A DNA stretch of 64,000 nt from Bacillota bacterium. Lineage in GTDB: Bacteria; Bacillota; Clostridia; Acetivibrionales; DTU013. A program made the position numbers and the translations under genes. The stretch is from the NCBI GenBank assembly GCA_023433505.1, contig JAEZCO010000050.1:23346-87345 (forward strand), given 5' to 3'. The number at the start of each line of letters is the position of its first letter. The stretch's first letter is position 1. A model generated the notes under the pieces. It had not been told where the DNA came from. It ran no database searches and saw nothing but the letters and a program-made list of their open reading frames with translations. Below are positions 8,957 to 18,162 of this stretch, piece by piece.

Positions 8957-9375
8957 TGGATCATTCTTTTAAATCAAAGGTGGCGGAAAGACCGGGCGGT
9001 GAAAATATAAAGCTTTGCTACAGCTGCGGTACATGTACTGCAGGATGTCCTGTCAGCGGGATAAACAAGCATTTCAATCCCCGGTCCTACATCCGGAAAA
9101 TACTGCTGGGCTTGAAGGGAGAGGTGCTGGGCGATAAAAATATCTGGCTGTGCATCCAGTGCCACAGATGCGTCGCCCACTGCCCGCAGAACGTTAAATT
9201 TGCCGATATTCTGCGCGTTGTCAGGGAACTGGCGGTGGAAGAAGGATTTTTCCCTCCGGATATCCTTCAGGATATGGAGAGGCTGGATGACGCAATGGTA
9301 AAGTACCGGGCACAGATAGCGGAAAAATATCTATGCGGCGATAAAGCGATGGAGGACCTTACCGGTGGACTATAA
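8953..9375 (+). CDS. hdrC: HdrC-like two-[4Fe-4S] ferredoxin subunit
   Basis: A 140-residue protein with two Cys motifs, CYSCGTCTAGCPV (about residues 22-34) and CIQCHRCVAHCPQ (about 75-87), followed by a helical tail. This is the HdrC layout of soluble heterodisulfide reductases, moving electrons between HdrA and a partner. Its ATG overlaps the metF stop (ATGA). No hdrB (CCG-domain) gene follows, which is unusual because HdrC normally pairs with HdrB. Confidence 0.85.
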   Translation: MMDHSFKSKVAERPGGENIKLCYSCGTCTAGCPVSGINKHFNPRSYIRKILLGLKGEVLGDKNIWLCIQCHRCVAHCPQNVKFADILRVVRELAVEEGFFPPDILQDMERLDDAMVKYRAQIAEKYLCGDKAMEDLTGGL

Positions 9376-9410
9376 TTATCAAAAGGGGACATTTAAAGGG
9401 GGTGGGAATA

Positions 9411-12400
9411 ATGCCAAAGCCGGTCATGGTAATAGGAGGAGGTATCGCAGGCGTCCAGGCTGCCACGGACCTTGCGGATAACGGCATACCCGTATATCTT
9501 GTGGAAAGCGCTCCTTCCCTTGGAGGCAGAATGGCGCAGCTTGACAAGACATTTCCCACAAATGACTGCTCCGCCTGTATCCTGGCGCCTAAAATGAGTG
9601 ATTGCTTCAACCATGAGAATATAAGGACATATACCTACAGCGAAATTGAAGCCGTCGAAGGCAGTATCGGTGATTTTCATGTAAAAGTAAAAAAGAAACC
9701 CAGATATATTGACGAAGAGCTTTGTACGGGCTGTGGAGACTGCATTGAAAAGTGCCCGCAGAAAAAAATGGCGGATAGGTTCGATCAGGGGTTGAAGTAT
9801 AGAAAAGCAATATACAAAGAGTTTGCCCAGGGAATACCCAATATTGTAACCATTGACCCCAGCCAATGCCTCATGCTTCAAAAGGGGAAATGCGGCATAT
9901 GTGCAAAGGTATGTCAGGCAAAAGCCGTCAGGTACGACCAGAAGGCGGAAGTGCTGGAGCTGAATGTGGCTTCCGTAATATTTGCCCCGGGTTTTGACGT
10001 ATTTGAAGGAAACCTGAAGGAAGAGTATGGCTATAACCGGTTTAAAAATGTGGTATCAAGCCTTGACTATGAACGTATGATGAGTGCATCGGGGCCGCTG
10101 GGTGGGCATATTGTAAGGCCCTCCGACCAGAAGGAGCCTGAGCGGATTGCCTTCCTGCAATGCGTAGGGTCAAGGGACTATAAATGCAATGTAGAGTATT
10201 GTTCCTCCGTATGCTGCATGTATGCCATCAAGGAGGCCATCATTACAAAGGAGCATATAAAAAGCGTACGGGAGCTTGATATATATTATATTGACCTGCG
10301 GGCCTTCGGCAAGGATTTCGACAAATATCACCGTCTGGCCGAAGAAAAGTACGGGGTGGCTTTTAAACGGTCACGGACAGCGGATATCGAAGAAGACAGG
10401 GAAACAGGCGATTTATATATTAAGTCCGTTGCTGAAGACGGGAGCATACAAACAAAACCCTATGATCTGGCGGTCCTTTCCGTGGGGTTGAGACCCAGGG
10501 CTGAGGTGACGGCGATGATGAAAAGGCTCAAAGTAAGGGTCAATAAGGAAGGATTCATCGCAACGACAGAGCTTCAGCCTTTAAGCACAAGCAGGGAGGG
10601 AATTTATGCCTGCGGTGCGGCAACCGGACCCAGGGACATACCTGAGACTGTGGTGCAGGCAAGCGCTGCAGCTGCTTTAGCAGCAGGAGCAGCCAAAAAA
10701 CTTGGCGGAGAGGGATTCCCACGGCCGGAATACGCAAGACAGAGAGATGTGGCCAATGAGGGTGTAAATGTGGGAGTCTTTGTGTGCCACTGCGGTACCA
10801 ATATAGGCGGTATAGTCAATGTGCCCTCTGTAAGTGAGTATGCGTCAAAACTTCCTTATGTAAGTCATGTGGAGGATGTGACATACCTGTGTTCGGCGGA
10901 TAGCCAGCAGTTAATCATGGAACGTATAAAAGAAAAGAACCTGAACAGGGTGGTTGTGGCTTCCTGCAGTCCCAGGACCCATGAGCCGCTTTTCAGAAGC
11001 GCCCTTGCCAGGGCCGGCTTGAACCCGTATTTGCTTGTAATGACAAATATAAGGGATCAATGCTCCTGGGTGCATATGGACCAGCCTGAGAAAGCAACGC
11101 AGAAGTCCAAGGACCTTGTCAAAATGGCAGTGGCAAAAGCCCTGTCAGCAAAGCCGCTTTACAGGCAAAAGCTGGGCAAGACCAACACGGGCGCGGTCAT
11201 CGGTGGGGGTGTGGCCGGCATGACAGCGGCAAGGCAGCTGGCAGAGCTTGGTTTTCCGGTAGCCATCATTGAAAAGGAAAAGGAGCTTGGAGGCCATGCC
11301 GGGGAATTGACCCATATGCCGGACGGAAAGAGAGCTGACGGGTATGTGGAGAAACTGAAGGAGGATATCCTCGGGAATCCGGACATAACGGTATATACGA
11401 ATAGTGAGATTGTTGAAATGGAAGGCTATGTGGGAAATTACAGGATGAAGCTGTCCCACGGCGAAGAGGTGGCAGCAGGAGTCGTCATCATTGCCACCGG
11501 CGCCAATGAGCTGGAGTTTGCAGGTTTTGGCTGCGGCTCACATGAAAACGTAATAAGCCAGCTTGAATTGGAAAGAAGGATCAAAGAGGAAAGCCTGGGG
11601 CCTGTGAACAGCGTATATATGATACAGTGCGCCGGCTCCAGGGAAGAGGGCAGGCAATATTGCAGCAGGGTATGCTGTACCCAGGCTGTAAAGAATGCAA
11701 TCTTCCTCAAAAAGAAATACGGAGATATGAATATCAGCATCCTGTACAGGGACATGCGGACCTATGGTTACTATGAAAAGCTGTACCGTGAAGCAAGAAG
11801 GCTGGGCGTCAACTTCATAAGATACGAGTCTGACCGTAAGCCTGTTATAGAAACTGCCTCAGGCAAAATAACCGTGAAGTTCCATGAGCCCTTGCTGGAC
11901 AGGGAGCTGACGGATACCGCCGACATGGTGGTGCTGGCCTCTGCCATGGTTGCCGACAGGGAAAACAACGGCAGGATATCCCGGTTTTTAAAGGTGCCGC
12001 TGAACGGCGACGGATTTTTCCTGGAAGCCCATGTAAAGCTGAGGCCTGTTGATTTTGCCACGGAGGGCGTATATGTGTGCGGGCTTGCCCACGGGCCTAA
12101 AAACCTCAGCGAATCCATCAGCCAAGCAAAGGCTGCGGCCGCAAGGGCAGCTGCCGTATTATCAAAGGAATATCTGGAGACGGAGGCCATGGTGGCGGAG
12201 GTAAGTGCCAGCCTTTGCGCAGGCTGCGGTACCTGCGAAAAGCTATGTGCCTACAAGGCGATTGCCATGAACGAAAAAGGTAAAGCCGAGGTCAATTCCG
12301 TATTATGCAAGGGCTGTGGCACCTGTGCCGCCGGCTGCAGGTCGGGGGCGGTGGATCTGAAGGGCTTCAGCGACAGGCAGATTGTCCGGGAAATCGAAGT

Positions 12401-12422
12401 GTTATTTGCGGAAGGGGGATGA
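9411..12422 (+). CDS. hdrA: Double-length HdrA, two FAD modules and four ferredoxin-type motifs
   Basis: A 1003-residue HdrA. Module 1 has VIGGGIAGVQAATDLA, the HdrA signature DCSACILAPKMSDC, a ferredoxin insert (CTGCGDCIEKCP and CGICAKVCQ) and the FAD end GIYACGAATGPRDIPE. A linker with CHCGTNIGG and SCSPRTHEP follows. A second FAD module begins VIGGGVAGMTAARQLA near residue 590 and ends GVYVCGLAHGPKNLSESI. The tail has CAGCGTCEKLC and CKGCGTCAAGC. HdrA carries the bifurcating FAD. At about 1000 residues it is longer than methanogen HdrA (about 650) and looks like a fusion with a QmoA-like unit. ATG 9411 follows AAAGGGGGTGG; an in-frame GTG at 9402 is less likely. Confidence 0.92.
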   Translation: MPKPVMVIGGGIAGVQAATDLADNGIPVYLVESAPSLGGRMAQLDKTFPTNDCSACILAPKMSDCFNHENIRTYTYSEIEAVEGSIGDFHVKVKKKPRYIDEELCTGCGDCIEKCPQKKMADRFDQGLKYRKAIYKEFAQGIPNIVTIDPSQCLMLQKGKCGICAKVCQAKAVRYDQKAEVLELNVASVIFAPGFDVFEGNLKEEYGYNRFKNVVSSLDYERMMSASGPLGGHIVRPSDQKEPERIAFLQCVGSRDYKCNVEYCSSVCCMYAIKEAIITKEHIKSVRELDIYYIDLRAFGKDFDKYHRLAEEKYGVAFKRSRTADIEEDRETGDLYIKSVAEDGSIQTKPYDLAVLSVGLRPRAEVTAMMKRLKVRVNKEGFIATTELQPLSTSREGIYACGAATGPRDIPETVVQASAAAALAAGAAKKLGGEGFPRPEYARQRDVANEGVNVGVFVCHCGTNIGGIVNVPSVSEYASKLPYVSHVEDVTYLCSADSQQLIMERIKEKNLNRVVVASCSPRTHEPLFRSALARAGLNPYLLVMTNIRDQCSWVHMDQPEKATQKSKDLVKMAVAKALSAKPLYRQKLGKTNTGAVIGGGVAGMTAARQLAELGFPVAIIEKEKELGGHAGELTHMPDGKRADGYVEKLKEDILGNPDITVYTNSEIVEMEGYVGNYRMKLSHGEEVAAGVVIIATGANELEFAGFGCGSHENVISQLELERRIKEESLGPVNSVYMIQCAGSREEGRQYCSRVCCTQAVKNAIFLKKKYGDMNISILYRDMRTYGYYEKLYREARRLGVNFIRYESDRKPVIETASGKITVKFHEPLLDRELTDTADMVVLASAMVADRENNGRISRFLKVPLNGDGFFLEAHVKLRPVDFATEGVYVCGLAHGPKNLSESISQAKAAAARAAAVLSKEYLETEAMVAEVSASLCAGCGTCEKLCAYKAIAMNEKGKAEVNSVLCKGCGTCAAGCRSGAVDLKGFSDRQIVREIEVLFAEGG

Positions 12423-12428
12423 TGGAAG

Positions 12429-12875
12429 ATGGAATACAAAGCAGGATTCGAGCCGAAGATCGTGGCATTTTTATGCAACTGGTGCAGCTATGCCGGCGCA
12501 GACCTGGCAGGAACAAGCAGGATACAGTATCCCGCCAATATCCGGATTATCCGAGTACCCTGCTCGGGAAGGATCAATCCTCAATTTATCATCAAAGCTC
12601 TTCAGGCGGGAGCCGACGGCGTGCTGGTATCAGGCTGCCATCCCGGGGATTGCCACTATATCAGCGGCAATCTGCACGCCAGAAGGAAATTTGCGCTTCT
12701 GAAGCGCTTATTGGACTATGCGGGCATCGAGGAGCAAAGAGTGCAATTCACCTGGGTTTCGGCATCGGAGGGCCAGCGGTTTGCGGATGTGGTAAAAAGG
12801 ATTGTGGAAAACATAAAGGAAATAGGACCCTGCGGGAAGTTCAGAAACGAGGTGAAGGCTTTTGGATCTGAATAG
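12429..12875 (+). CDS. mvhD: MvhD/FloxD-type [2Fe-2S] hydrogenase-delta-like subunit
   Basis: A 148-residue MvhD-family protein with the conserved FLCNWCSYAGADLAGTSR, RVPCSGR and VSGCHPGDCHY motifs that hold the iron-sulfur cluster. In known complexes it links HdrA to the electron-donating module (hydrogenase, formate dehydrogenase or FloxABC). The start ATG 12429 sits seven bases after the hdrA stop. Its end overlaps the next gene by 14 bases. Confidence 0.9.
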   Translation: MEYKAGFEPKIVAFLCNWCSYAGADLAGTSRIQYPANIRIIRVPCSGRINPQFIIKALQAGADGVLVSGCHPGDCHYISGNLHARRKFALLKRLLDYAGIEEQRVQFTWVSASEGQRFADVVKRIVENIKEIGPCGKFRNEVKAFGSE

Positions 12876-13695
12876 CGGATTGAGAAGCATTGCCGCACAA
12901 ATGCTGGAGAGAGGCGAAGTGGAGCTGGTGGTAGGCTATGGGGCTTCGGAGCTTCCGGGCAAGGCCACTCCTGTTTTCGCGATGACGGCTGGGGAGACTG
13001 CCAAGCTTATATTTGATCCTACATGCAATATTATGCTGGCCAAATATTTATTGAGATACAAAGGGAAAAAGGTCGGCGTGGTGGCCAAGCCCTGCGATAC
13101 CCGTGCAATTGCGGGATATATCGTTGAAAGGAGGCTGAACCGGGAAGACGTAAAAATCATTGGCGTCGACTGCCGGGGAATGTCGGACAACTCTGCCTGC
13201 AGCGAATGCAGCGTAAGAAAGCCTGTGATTTTTGACTATAGGGTGGGAGAGACTGTGGAGGTCTCACCGGACGTTACCGGGGAACCCTCCATTAAAAAGG
13301 TTGAAAAAATGACCTCCGGGGACAGGTGGGACTATATTGCCGGAGAATTTTCAAAATGCATAAAATGCTACGCCTGCAGACAGGCCTGCTACCTATGCTA
13401 TTGCAGCAAGTGCTTTACAGACAGGAACCAGCCTGAATGGACCGGAAAAGGGACAACCCTCGGCGATATTATGGCATACCATATGACAAGGGCTATGCAT
13501 ACGGCCGGAAGATGCATCAACTGCGGCATCTGCGAGAGCGTATGTCCCATGGGCATAAAAACAAGGCTTCTTACCTCCAGGCTTTACTATGACGTAAAGG
13601 AGCTTTACGGCTATGAAGCAGGGCTGGATACGGAAGAAAAACCGGCGCTGACGGATTATAAACCCGACGACGACCAGAAAGATTTTATGGATTAG
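12862..13695 (+). CDS. FrhB-like 4Fe-4S protein, Flox-type subunit
   Basis: A 277-residue protein. The N-terminal 110 residues resemble the FrhB/FdhB beta-subunit fold (GYGASELPG, CNIMLAKYLL, GVVAKPCDTRAI). Cys clusters follow: CSECSV, CIKCYACRQACYLCYCSKC and CINCGICESVCPMGI. The combination with the next two genes matches the FloxBC part of the NADH-oxidising FloxABCD-HdrABC complexes of Desulfovibrio and some Clostridia; which Flox letter applies I cannot settle. The start is TTG at 12862 after GAGGTGAAGG, inside the end of mvhD. Confidence 0.75.
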   Translation: MDLNSGLRSIAAQMLERGEVELVVGYGASELPGKATPVFAMTAGETAKLIFDPTCNIMLAKYLLRYKGKKVGVVAKPCDTRAIAGYIVERRLNREDVKIIGVDCRGMSDNSACSECSVRKPVIFDYRVGETVEVSPDVTGEPSIKKVEKMTSGDRWDYIAGEFSKCIKCYACRQACYLCYCSKCFTDRNQPEWTGKGTTLGDIMAYHMTRAMHTAGRCINCGICESVCPMGIKTRLLTSRLYYDVKELYGYEAGLDTEEKPALTDYKPDDDQKDFMD

Positions 13696-13707
13696 GGGAG
13701 AGGTAGA

Positions 13708-14709
13708 ATGAAAAAGCTGAAAAAAGACATGCTTGCAGGCTTTCTTGACAGGCTTTCAAAGAAGTACACCGTCATTGCCCCTGTAAAAAGCGAAAAAGGC
13801 TATACGGAATTCAAAGGGACGAGGGACTTCAGCAGGGTAAGCCTGGAAGACAACTGCCTCAATCCCGTGAAGGAATTTTTCTTTCCCCAGAACGAAGAGC
13901 TATTCAGGTATATGGATGAAGAGGTGGTCGAAAGCACCGGCGGGGAAAAAATGATAATTTTTGGCGTCAGGCCCTGCGACATACGGTCTGTTGAGGTCCT
14001 GGACAGGGTATTCCTCGATGAAAGATTCATTGACATATATTACAAAAAAAGAAGGGACAACGCGGTAATCATCGGGTATACATGTCCAAAGAGCGAGCCT
14101 GGCTGCTTTTGCCGGAGCTTCGGAATTGATCCCGGGGACAGCGGCTTTTCCGACCTGTCTCTGTTTGAAGAAGCGGAAAACTATTATCTCAAGCTGAATA
14201 ATGAAAAGGCTGCCTTTATTATGGAGGACCCGGTACTTTCGGATGCGGACGCCGGCTTGCCTTCAGCCGGCCATGGACAGGACGCCGGCATGGAGATCGA
14301 GTTCCCCCTTGACCAGAAGCAGCTGTTTCACGCCGACATCTGGGAAAAGCTTTATCAAAAATGTATTGGCTGCGGGACCTGCACCTATCTCTGTCCTACC
14401 TGCCACTGCTTTGAGTTCTGCAACCGGAAAAGCTCTGAGGGTATCCAGCGCATAAGATGCTGGGACTCGTGCCAGTATGCGCTGTTTACCGAGCACGCTT
14501 CGGGACATAATCCGAGAAGTACACAGAAGGAGCGGATCAGGCAAAGGCTCATGCACAAGTTTTCGTACTATCCGCAAAATCATGGAGTGGCGGCGTGTGT
14601 GGGCTGCGGCAGATGCTTACGGAAATGTCCCGTTGCCTTCGACTTGAGAGAAGCGCTTAAGACGATGGAGGAATACATCAAGGAAAGCGGGATGAAAACG
14701 GATGGATAA
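13708..14709 (+). CDS. 4Fe-4S dicluster protein, AsrA/sulfhydrogenase-beta/FloxB-like
   Basis: A 333-residue iron-sulfur protein. It has the family segment IIFGVRPCDIRSVEVLD near residue 95, Cys residues around CPKSEPGCFCRSFG, then two C-terminal ferredoxin motifs, CIGCGTCTYLCPTCHCFE and CVGCGRCLRKCPV. This pattern is shared by AsrA, hydrogenase HydB and FloxB, which take electrons from the NAD(P)H-FAD subunit. It starts at ATG 13708 after GGGGAGAGG and overlaps the FAD/NAD subunit gene by 8 bases. Confidence 0.82.
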   Translation: MKKLKKDMLAGFLDRLSKKYTVIAPVKSEKGYTEFKGTRDFSRVSLEDNCLNPVKEFFFPQNEELFRYMDEEVVESTGGEKMIIFGVRPCDIRSVEVLDRVFLDERFIDIYYKKRRDNAVIIGYTCPKSEPGCFCRSFGIDPGDSGFSDLSLFEEAENYYLKLNNEKAAFIMEDPVLSDADAGLPSAGHGQDAGMEIEFPLDQKQLFHADIWEKLYQKCIGCGTCTYLCPTCHCFEFCNRKSSEGIQRIRCWDSCQYALFTEHASGHNPRSTQKERIRQRLMHKFSYYPQNHGVAACVGCGRCLRKCPVAFDLREALKTMEEYIKESGMKTDG

Positions 14710-15535
14710 CTGCTATATCCCCAGAAAAGCCAGGATCATAGACATTATTCAGGAGACAAAGTCAAACCTGAATATCAAGACCTTTCAAGTAAAGCTTCTG
14801 GAAGGCGGATTTGCCTATCAACCCGGACAGTTTGCGGAAGTCACAGCCTTCGGCGTGGGTGAGGCGCCCTTTTGTATCGCCTCGGCGCCGGTACAAAAGG
14901 ATTATCTGGAATTTTCCATAAAAGAGACGGGATTGGTGTCAGGAGCTATACACAGCCTTCGTATAGGAGATCTGATAGGGATAAGAGGCCCCTTTGGAAA
15001 CTGTTTTCCCTACGAGACCTTCGCCGGCAAAAACCTTGTTTTCGTGGCAGGAGGAATCGGGCTTGCGCCTTTGAGATCCCTCATCAATTATGTGCTTGAC
15101 GAAAGCAACCGGGAAAACTACGGGAAGGTGGAAATGCTGCTGGCCTTCAGATCACCGGAGGATGTGGTGTACCGGTGGAATTTCGGAGACTGGGAAAAGA
15201 GCAGGGATGTAGCCATCACATACACCATAGACAGGACTTCGGAAGGCTGGCCCCACACCGTGGGATTCCCCCATACCCTGCTGGACAGGCTGCAGCTGTT
15301 AAAGCAGGCGGATACGTATGTTGTCACATGCGGACCGCCTGTGATGATCAAATCCGTGACCGGGGAGCTTGAAAAAATGAAGGTTCCCCCCGAAAGGATC
15401 ATAACAACCCTTGAAATGCGGATGACCTGCGGCCTTGGAAAATGCGGAAAGTGCAACATCGGGCATCAGTATGTCTGCGTCGACGGCCCGGTATTCAGTC
15501 TGGCCCAGCTGTCGGAAATGCCCGGCGAATATTAG
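14702..15535 (+). CDS. FAD/NAD(P)-binding reductase subunit, AsrB/HydG/FloxA-like
   Basis: A 277-residue ferredoxin-NADP reductase-type protein. It has an FAD domain (YQPGQFAEV, RGPFGN), a nucleotide domain (VFVAGGIGLAPLRSLI, CGPPVMI) and a C-terminal [2Fe-2S] segment CGLGKCGKCNIG. In AsrB, sulfhydrogenase gamma and FloxA this subunit oxidises NAD(P)H. Here it would feed electrons from NADH through the two Fe-S subunits and MvhD to HdrA. No hydrogenase or formate dehydrogenase gene is nearby, which favours NADH as donor (inference). Confidence 0.85.
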   Translation: MDNCYIPRKARIIDIIQETKSNLNIKTFQVKLLEGGFAYQPGQFAEVTAFGVGEAPFCIASAPVQKDYLEFSIKETGLVSGAIHSLRIGDLIGIRGPFGNCFPYETFAGKNLVFVAGGIGLAPLRSLINYVLDESNRENYGKVEMLLAFRSPEDVVYRWNFGDWEKSRDVAITYTIDRTSEGWPHTVGFPHTLLDRLQLLKQADTYVVTCGPPVMIKSVTGELEKMKVPPERIITTLEMRMTCGLGKCGKCNIGHQYVCVDGPVFSLAQLSEMPGEY

Positions 15536-15562
15536 ATAGTTAATAGTAATAGGAGTGTTGGT

Positions 15563-16444
15563 ATGGAAAAATCTTTTTTTAACCCAGCGGAAATAACGGA
15601 GGCTTTTGTAGAAGCAGGCTGCAAAAAGGCAAGCCTGCCGTCCGTTCGGCTTTTCCTGCTGGGGATACTGGCGGGTGCATACATTGCTTTTGCGGCCGAA
15701 GGGTCCAATATGGCAATCCACACCATAGCCTCGGTAGGAGTTGCCAAAGCCCTTGCCGGAGCACTGTTTGCAACTGGCTTGATGCTGGTTGTCGTGGCTG
15801 GGGGTGAGCTTTTTACTGGCAATACCCTGATGGTAATCGCCTGCTCGGAAGGAAAATCCCGCTGGCGTGGGCTCCTGCGGAACTGGTTTTTTGTCTATAC
15901 GGGAAATTTTGCTGGCTCCCTGATTATTGTCATGCTGATTTTATTTTCAGGGCAGTTTGATTTCTCGAAGGGGATGCTGGGAGGCTTCACCATCAAGACG
16001 GCGGTATACAAAACGGACCTCACCTTTTTAAAAGCTCTTTCCATGGGTATTTTATGCAACTGGCTGGTCTGCCTGGCCGTATGGATGTCCTTTGCGGCAA
16101 AGGATATCGTGGGAAAGCTTCTGGCAATATTTTTCCCCATATGGCTGTTTATCACCTCCGGCTTTGAACACAGCATTGCAAATATGTTTTATATCCCGGC
16201 GGGTATTCTGGCCAAGGGCAATCCCGTATGGGCCAAGGCGGCAATTTCACTGGGAGTAGCGCCGGAAAAGCTTGCAGGGCTTGGCTGGGGGAAATTTCTT
16301 ATAGGGAACCTGCTGCCTGTTACCCTCGGTAATATCATCGGAGGCGGTTTTTTTGTAGGTATCATGTACTGGACGGTATACCTTTATAAGCCCGGGGTAA
16401 AAAGGGAGGATATCTCATCAGGCTGTAAGGGCAAGTGTATATAA
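15563..16444 (+). CDS. Formate/nitrite transporter (FNT) family channel
   Basis: A 293-residue membrane protein of the FocA/NirC/FdhC family, with about six hydrophobic segments and the family motifs GAYIAFAAEG near residue 37, GGELFTGN near residue 78 and FEHSIANMFYIPAGI near residue 208. FNT proteins are pentameric channels for formate, nitrite or hydrosulfide. Its position directly before fhs, the enzyme that activates formate, makes formate the likely substrate. The start at 15563 follows AGGAGTG. Confidence 0.9.
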   Translation: MEKSFFNPAEITEAFVEAGCKKASLPSVRLFLLGILAGAYIAFAAEGSNMAIHTIASVGVAKALAGALFATGLMLVVVAGGELFTGNTLMVIACSEGKSRWRGLLRNWFFVYTGNFAGSLIIVMLILFSGQFDFSKGMLGGFTIKTAVYKTDLTFLKALSMGILCNWLVCLAVWMSFAAKDIVGKLLAIFFPIWLFITSGFEHSIANMFYIPAGILAKGNPVWAKAAISLGVAPEKLAGLGWGKFLIGNLLPVTLGNIIGGGFFVGIMYWTVYLYKPGVKREDISSGCKGKCI

Positions 16445-16477
16445 AAACTAAAAATTATTTCAGGAGGGTCTTAAGGG

Positions 16478-18148
16478 ATGAAAAGCGATATTGAAATTGC
16501 GCAAAGTATTGAAATGAAGCCGGTGGAGGAGATTGCCGCCAGACTGGGCATCGAAAAAAAAGATATTGAGCTGTACGGCAATTACAAGGCAAAGGTCAAT
16601 TACAATTTACTCCAGGAGTACGCTTCCCGGAAGGACGGAAAGCTGATCCTCGTCACCGCCATCAATCCTACTCCGGCGGGCGAAGGCAAGACCACCACCT
16701 CGGTAGGTTTGGGAGATGCGTTGAACAGGCTGGGGAAAAAGGTGGTCATTGCACTAAGAGAGCCTTCCCTTGGACCGGTATTCGGAGTCAAAGGCGGCGC
16801 GGCAGGGGGCGGGTACGCGCAGGTGGTGCCCATGGAAGACATCAACCTCCATTTTACCGGGGACATGCATGCCATCGGCGCAGCAAACAATCTTCTTGCC
16901 GCTTTGGTGGACAACCATATTTATCAGGGGAATGCATTGGGAATCGACCCAAGGAGGATTACCTGGAAAAGGTGTGTGGACATGAATGACAGGCAGCTCA
17001 GGTTCATTGTTGAAGGGTTGAGCGGAAAAGCAAACGGAACGCCCAGGGAAGATGGGTTTGATATCACCGTTGCATCCGAAGTCATGGCAATCCTTTGCCT
17101 GTCAATGGATCTGGCTGATTTGAAGGAAAAGCTAAGGAACATAGTAGTTGGCTATACTTATGAGGATAAGCCGGTGACTGCCGGTCAATTGAAAGCCGAG
17201 GGAGCCATGGCAGCACTTCTCAAGGATGCGCTGAAGCCGAATCTTGTCCAGACTTTGGAACATACTCCCGCCTTCATTCACGGCGGCCCATTTGCCAACA
17301 TCGCTCATGGCTGCAACAGCATCATGGCTACCAGAATGGCCTTGAAGCTGGCCGACTATGTTGTGACGGAAGCCGACTTTGGCGCAGACCTGGGTGCGGA
17401 GAAATTCATGGATATCAAATGCAGGCTTGCAAATCTGAAGCCTGATGCAATTGTGATCGTCGCAACGGCAAGGGCTTTGAAGTACAATGGCGGAGTACCG
17501 AAAGCGGAGCTGAAAACAGAGAATCTGGAAGCATTGTCCAAAGGTATTGTAAACCTGGGTAAGCATATTGAAAACATGAAAAGCTTTGGAGTACCGGTTG
17601 TGGTTGCGATAAATCATGTGGATACGACGTCACCGGCTGAATTGGAGTTCATAAAGGATTACTGCGGAAAGCAGGGTGTTGAATGTGCACTTTCAGGTGG
17701 ATTCACTGAGGGAGGGAAAGGCGGCACCGATCTTGCCATAAAGGTTGTAGAGGCTATAGATGGCGGAGCTTCAGGCTTTAAATTTTTATACGATGAAAAG
17801 CAGCCCATAAAATTCAAAATTAACGAAATTGTCACCAGGATCTATGGCGGCCAGGGTGTGGCATACTCGCCATCCGCCGAAAAAGCCATTGCAAGGCTTG
17901 AAGCTTTGGGATACGGCAAGCTGCCCATATGTATGGCTAAGACCCAGTATTCACTGTCGGAAGACCCTTCTCTTTTAGGCAGGCCTGAGGGTTTCACTGT
18001 TACTGTCAAGGAAGCCAAGGTTTCGGCAGGCGCAGGCTTCGTAGTGATACTGACCGGGGAGATCATGACGATGCCGGGGCTTCCCAAAATACCTGCCGCG
18101 GAGAAAATAGACGTTGATTCCACCGGAAAAATATCCGGACTCTTTTAA
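16478..18148 (+). CDS. fhs: Formate-tetrahydrofolate ligase
   Basis: A 556-residue enzyme joining formate to tetrahydrofolate with ATP to give 10-formyl-THF. It has the P-loop TPAGEGKTTTSVGLGDAL (about residues 64-81), REPSLGPVFGVKGGAAGGG, and the conserved HTPAFIHGGPFANIAHGCNS. The length is that of the family. It is the first enzyme of the methyl branch and is followed in order by fchA and folD, which carry out the next two steps. AGGAGGG lies upstream. Confidence 0.97.
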   Translation: MKSDIEIAQSIEMKPVEEIAARLGIEKKDIELYGNYKAKVNYNLLQEYASRKDGKLILVTAINPTPAGEGKTTTSVGLGDALNRLGKKVVIALREPSLGPVFGVKGGAAGGGYAQVVPMEDINLHFTGDMHAIGAANNLLAALVDNHIYQGNALGIDPRRITWKRCVDMNDRQLRFIVEGLSGKANGTPREDGFDITVASEVMAILCLSMDLADLKEKLRNIVVGYTYEDKPVTAGQLKAEGAMAALLKDALKPNLVQTLEHTPAFIHGGPFANIAHGCNSIMATRMALKLADYVVTEADFGADLGAEKFMDIKCRLANLKPDAIVIVATARALKYNGGVPKAELKTENLEALSKGIVNLGKHIENMKSFGVPVVVAINHVDTTSPAELEFIKDYCGKQGVECALSGGFTEGGKGGTDLAIKVVEAIDGGASGFKFLYDEKQPIKFKINEIVTRIYGGQGVAYSPSAEKAIARLEALGYGKLPICMAKTQYSLSEDPSLLGRPEGFTVTVKEAKVSAGAGFVVILTGEIMTMPGLPKIPAAEKIDVDSTGKISGLF

Positions 18149-18162
18149 AGGAGGGCTTGAGG

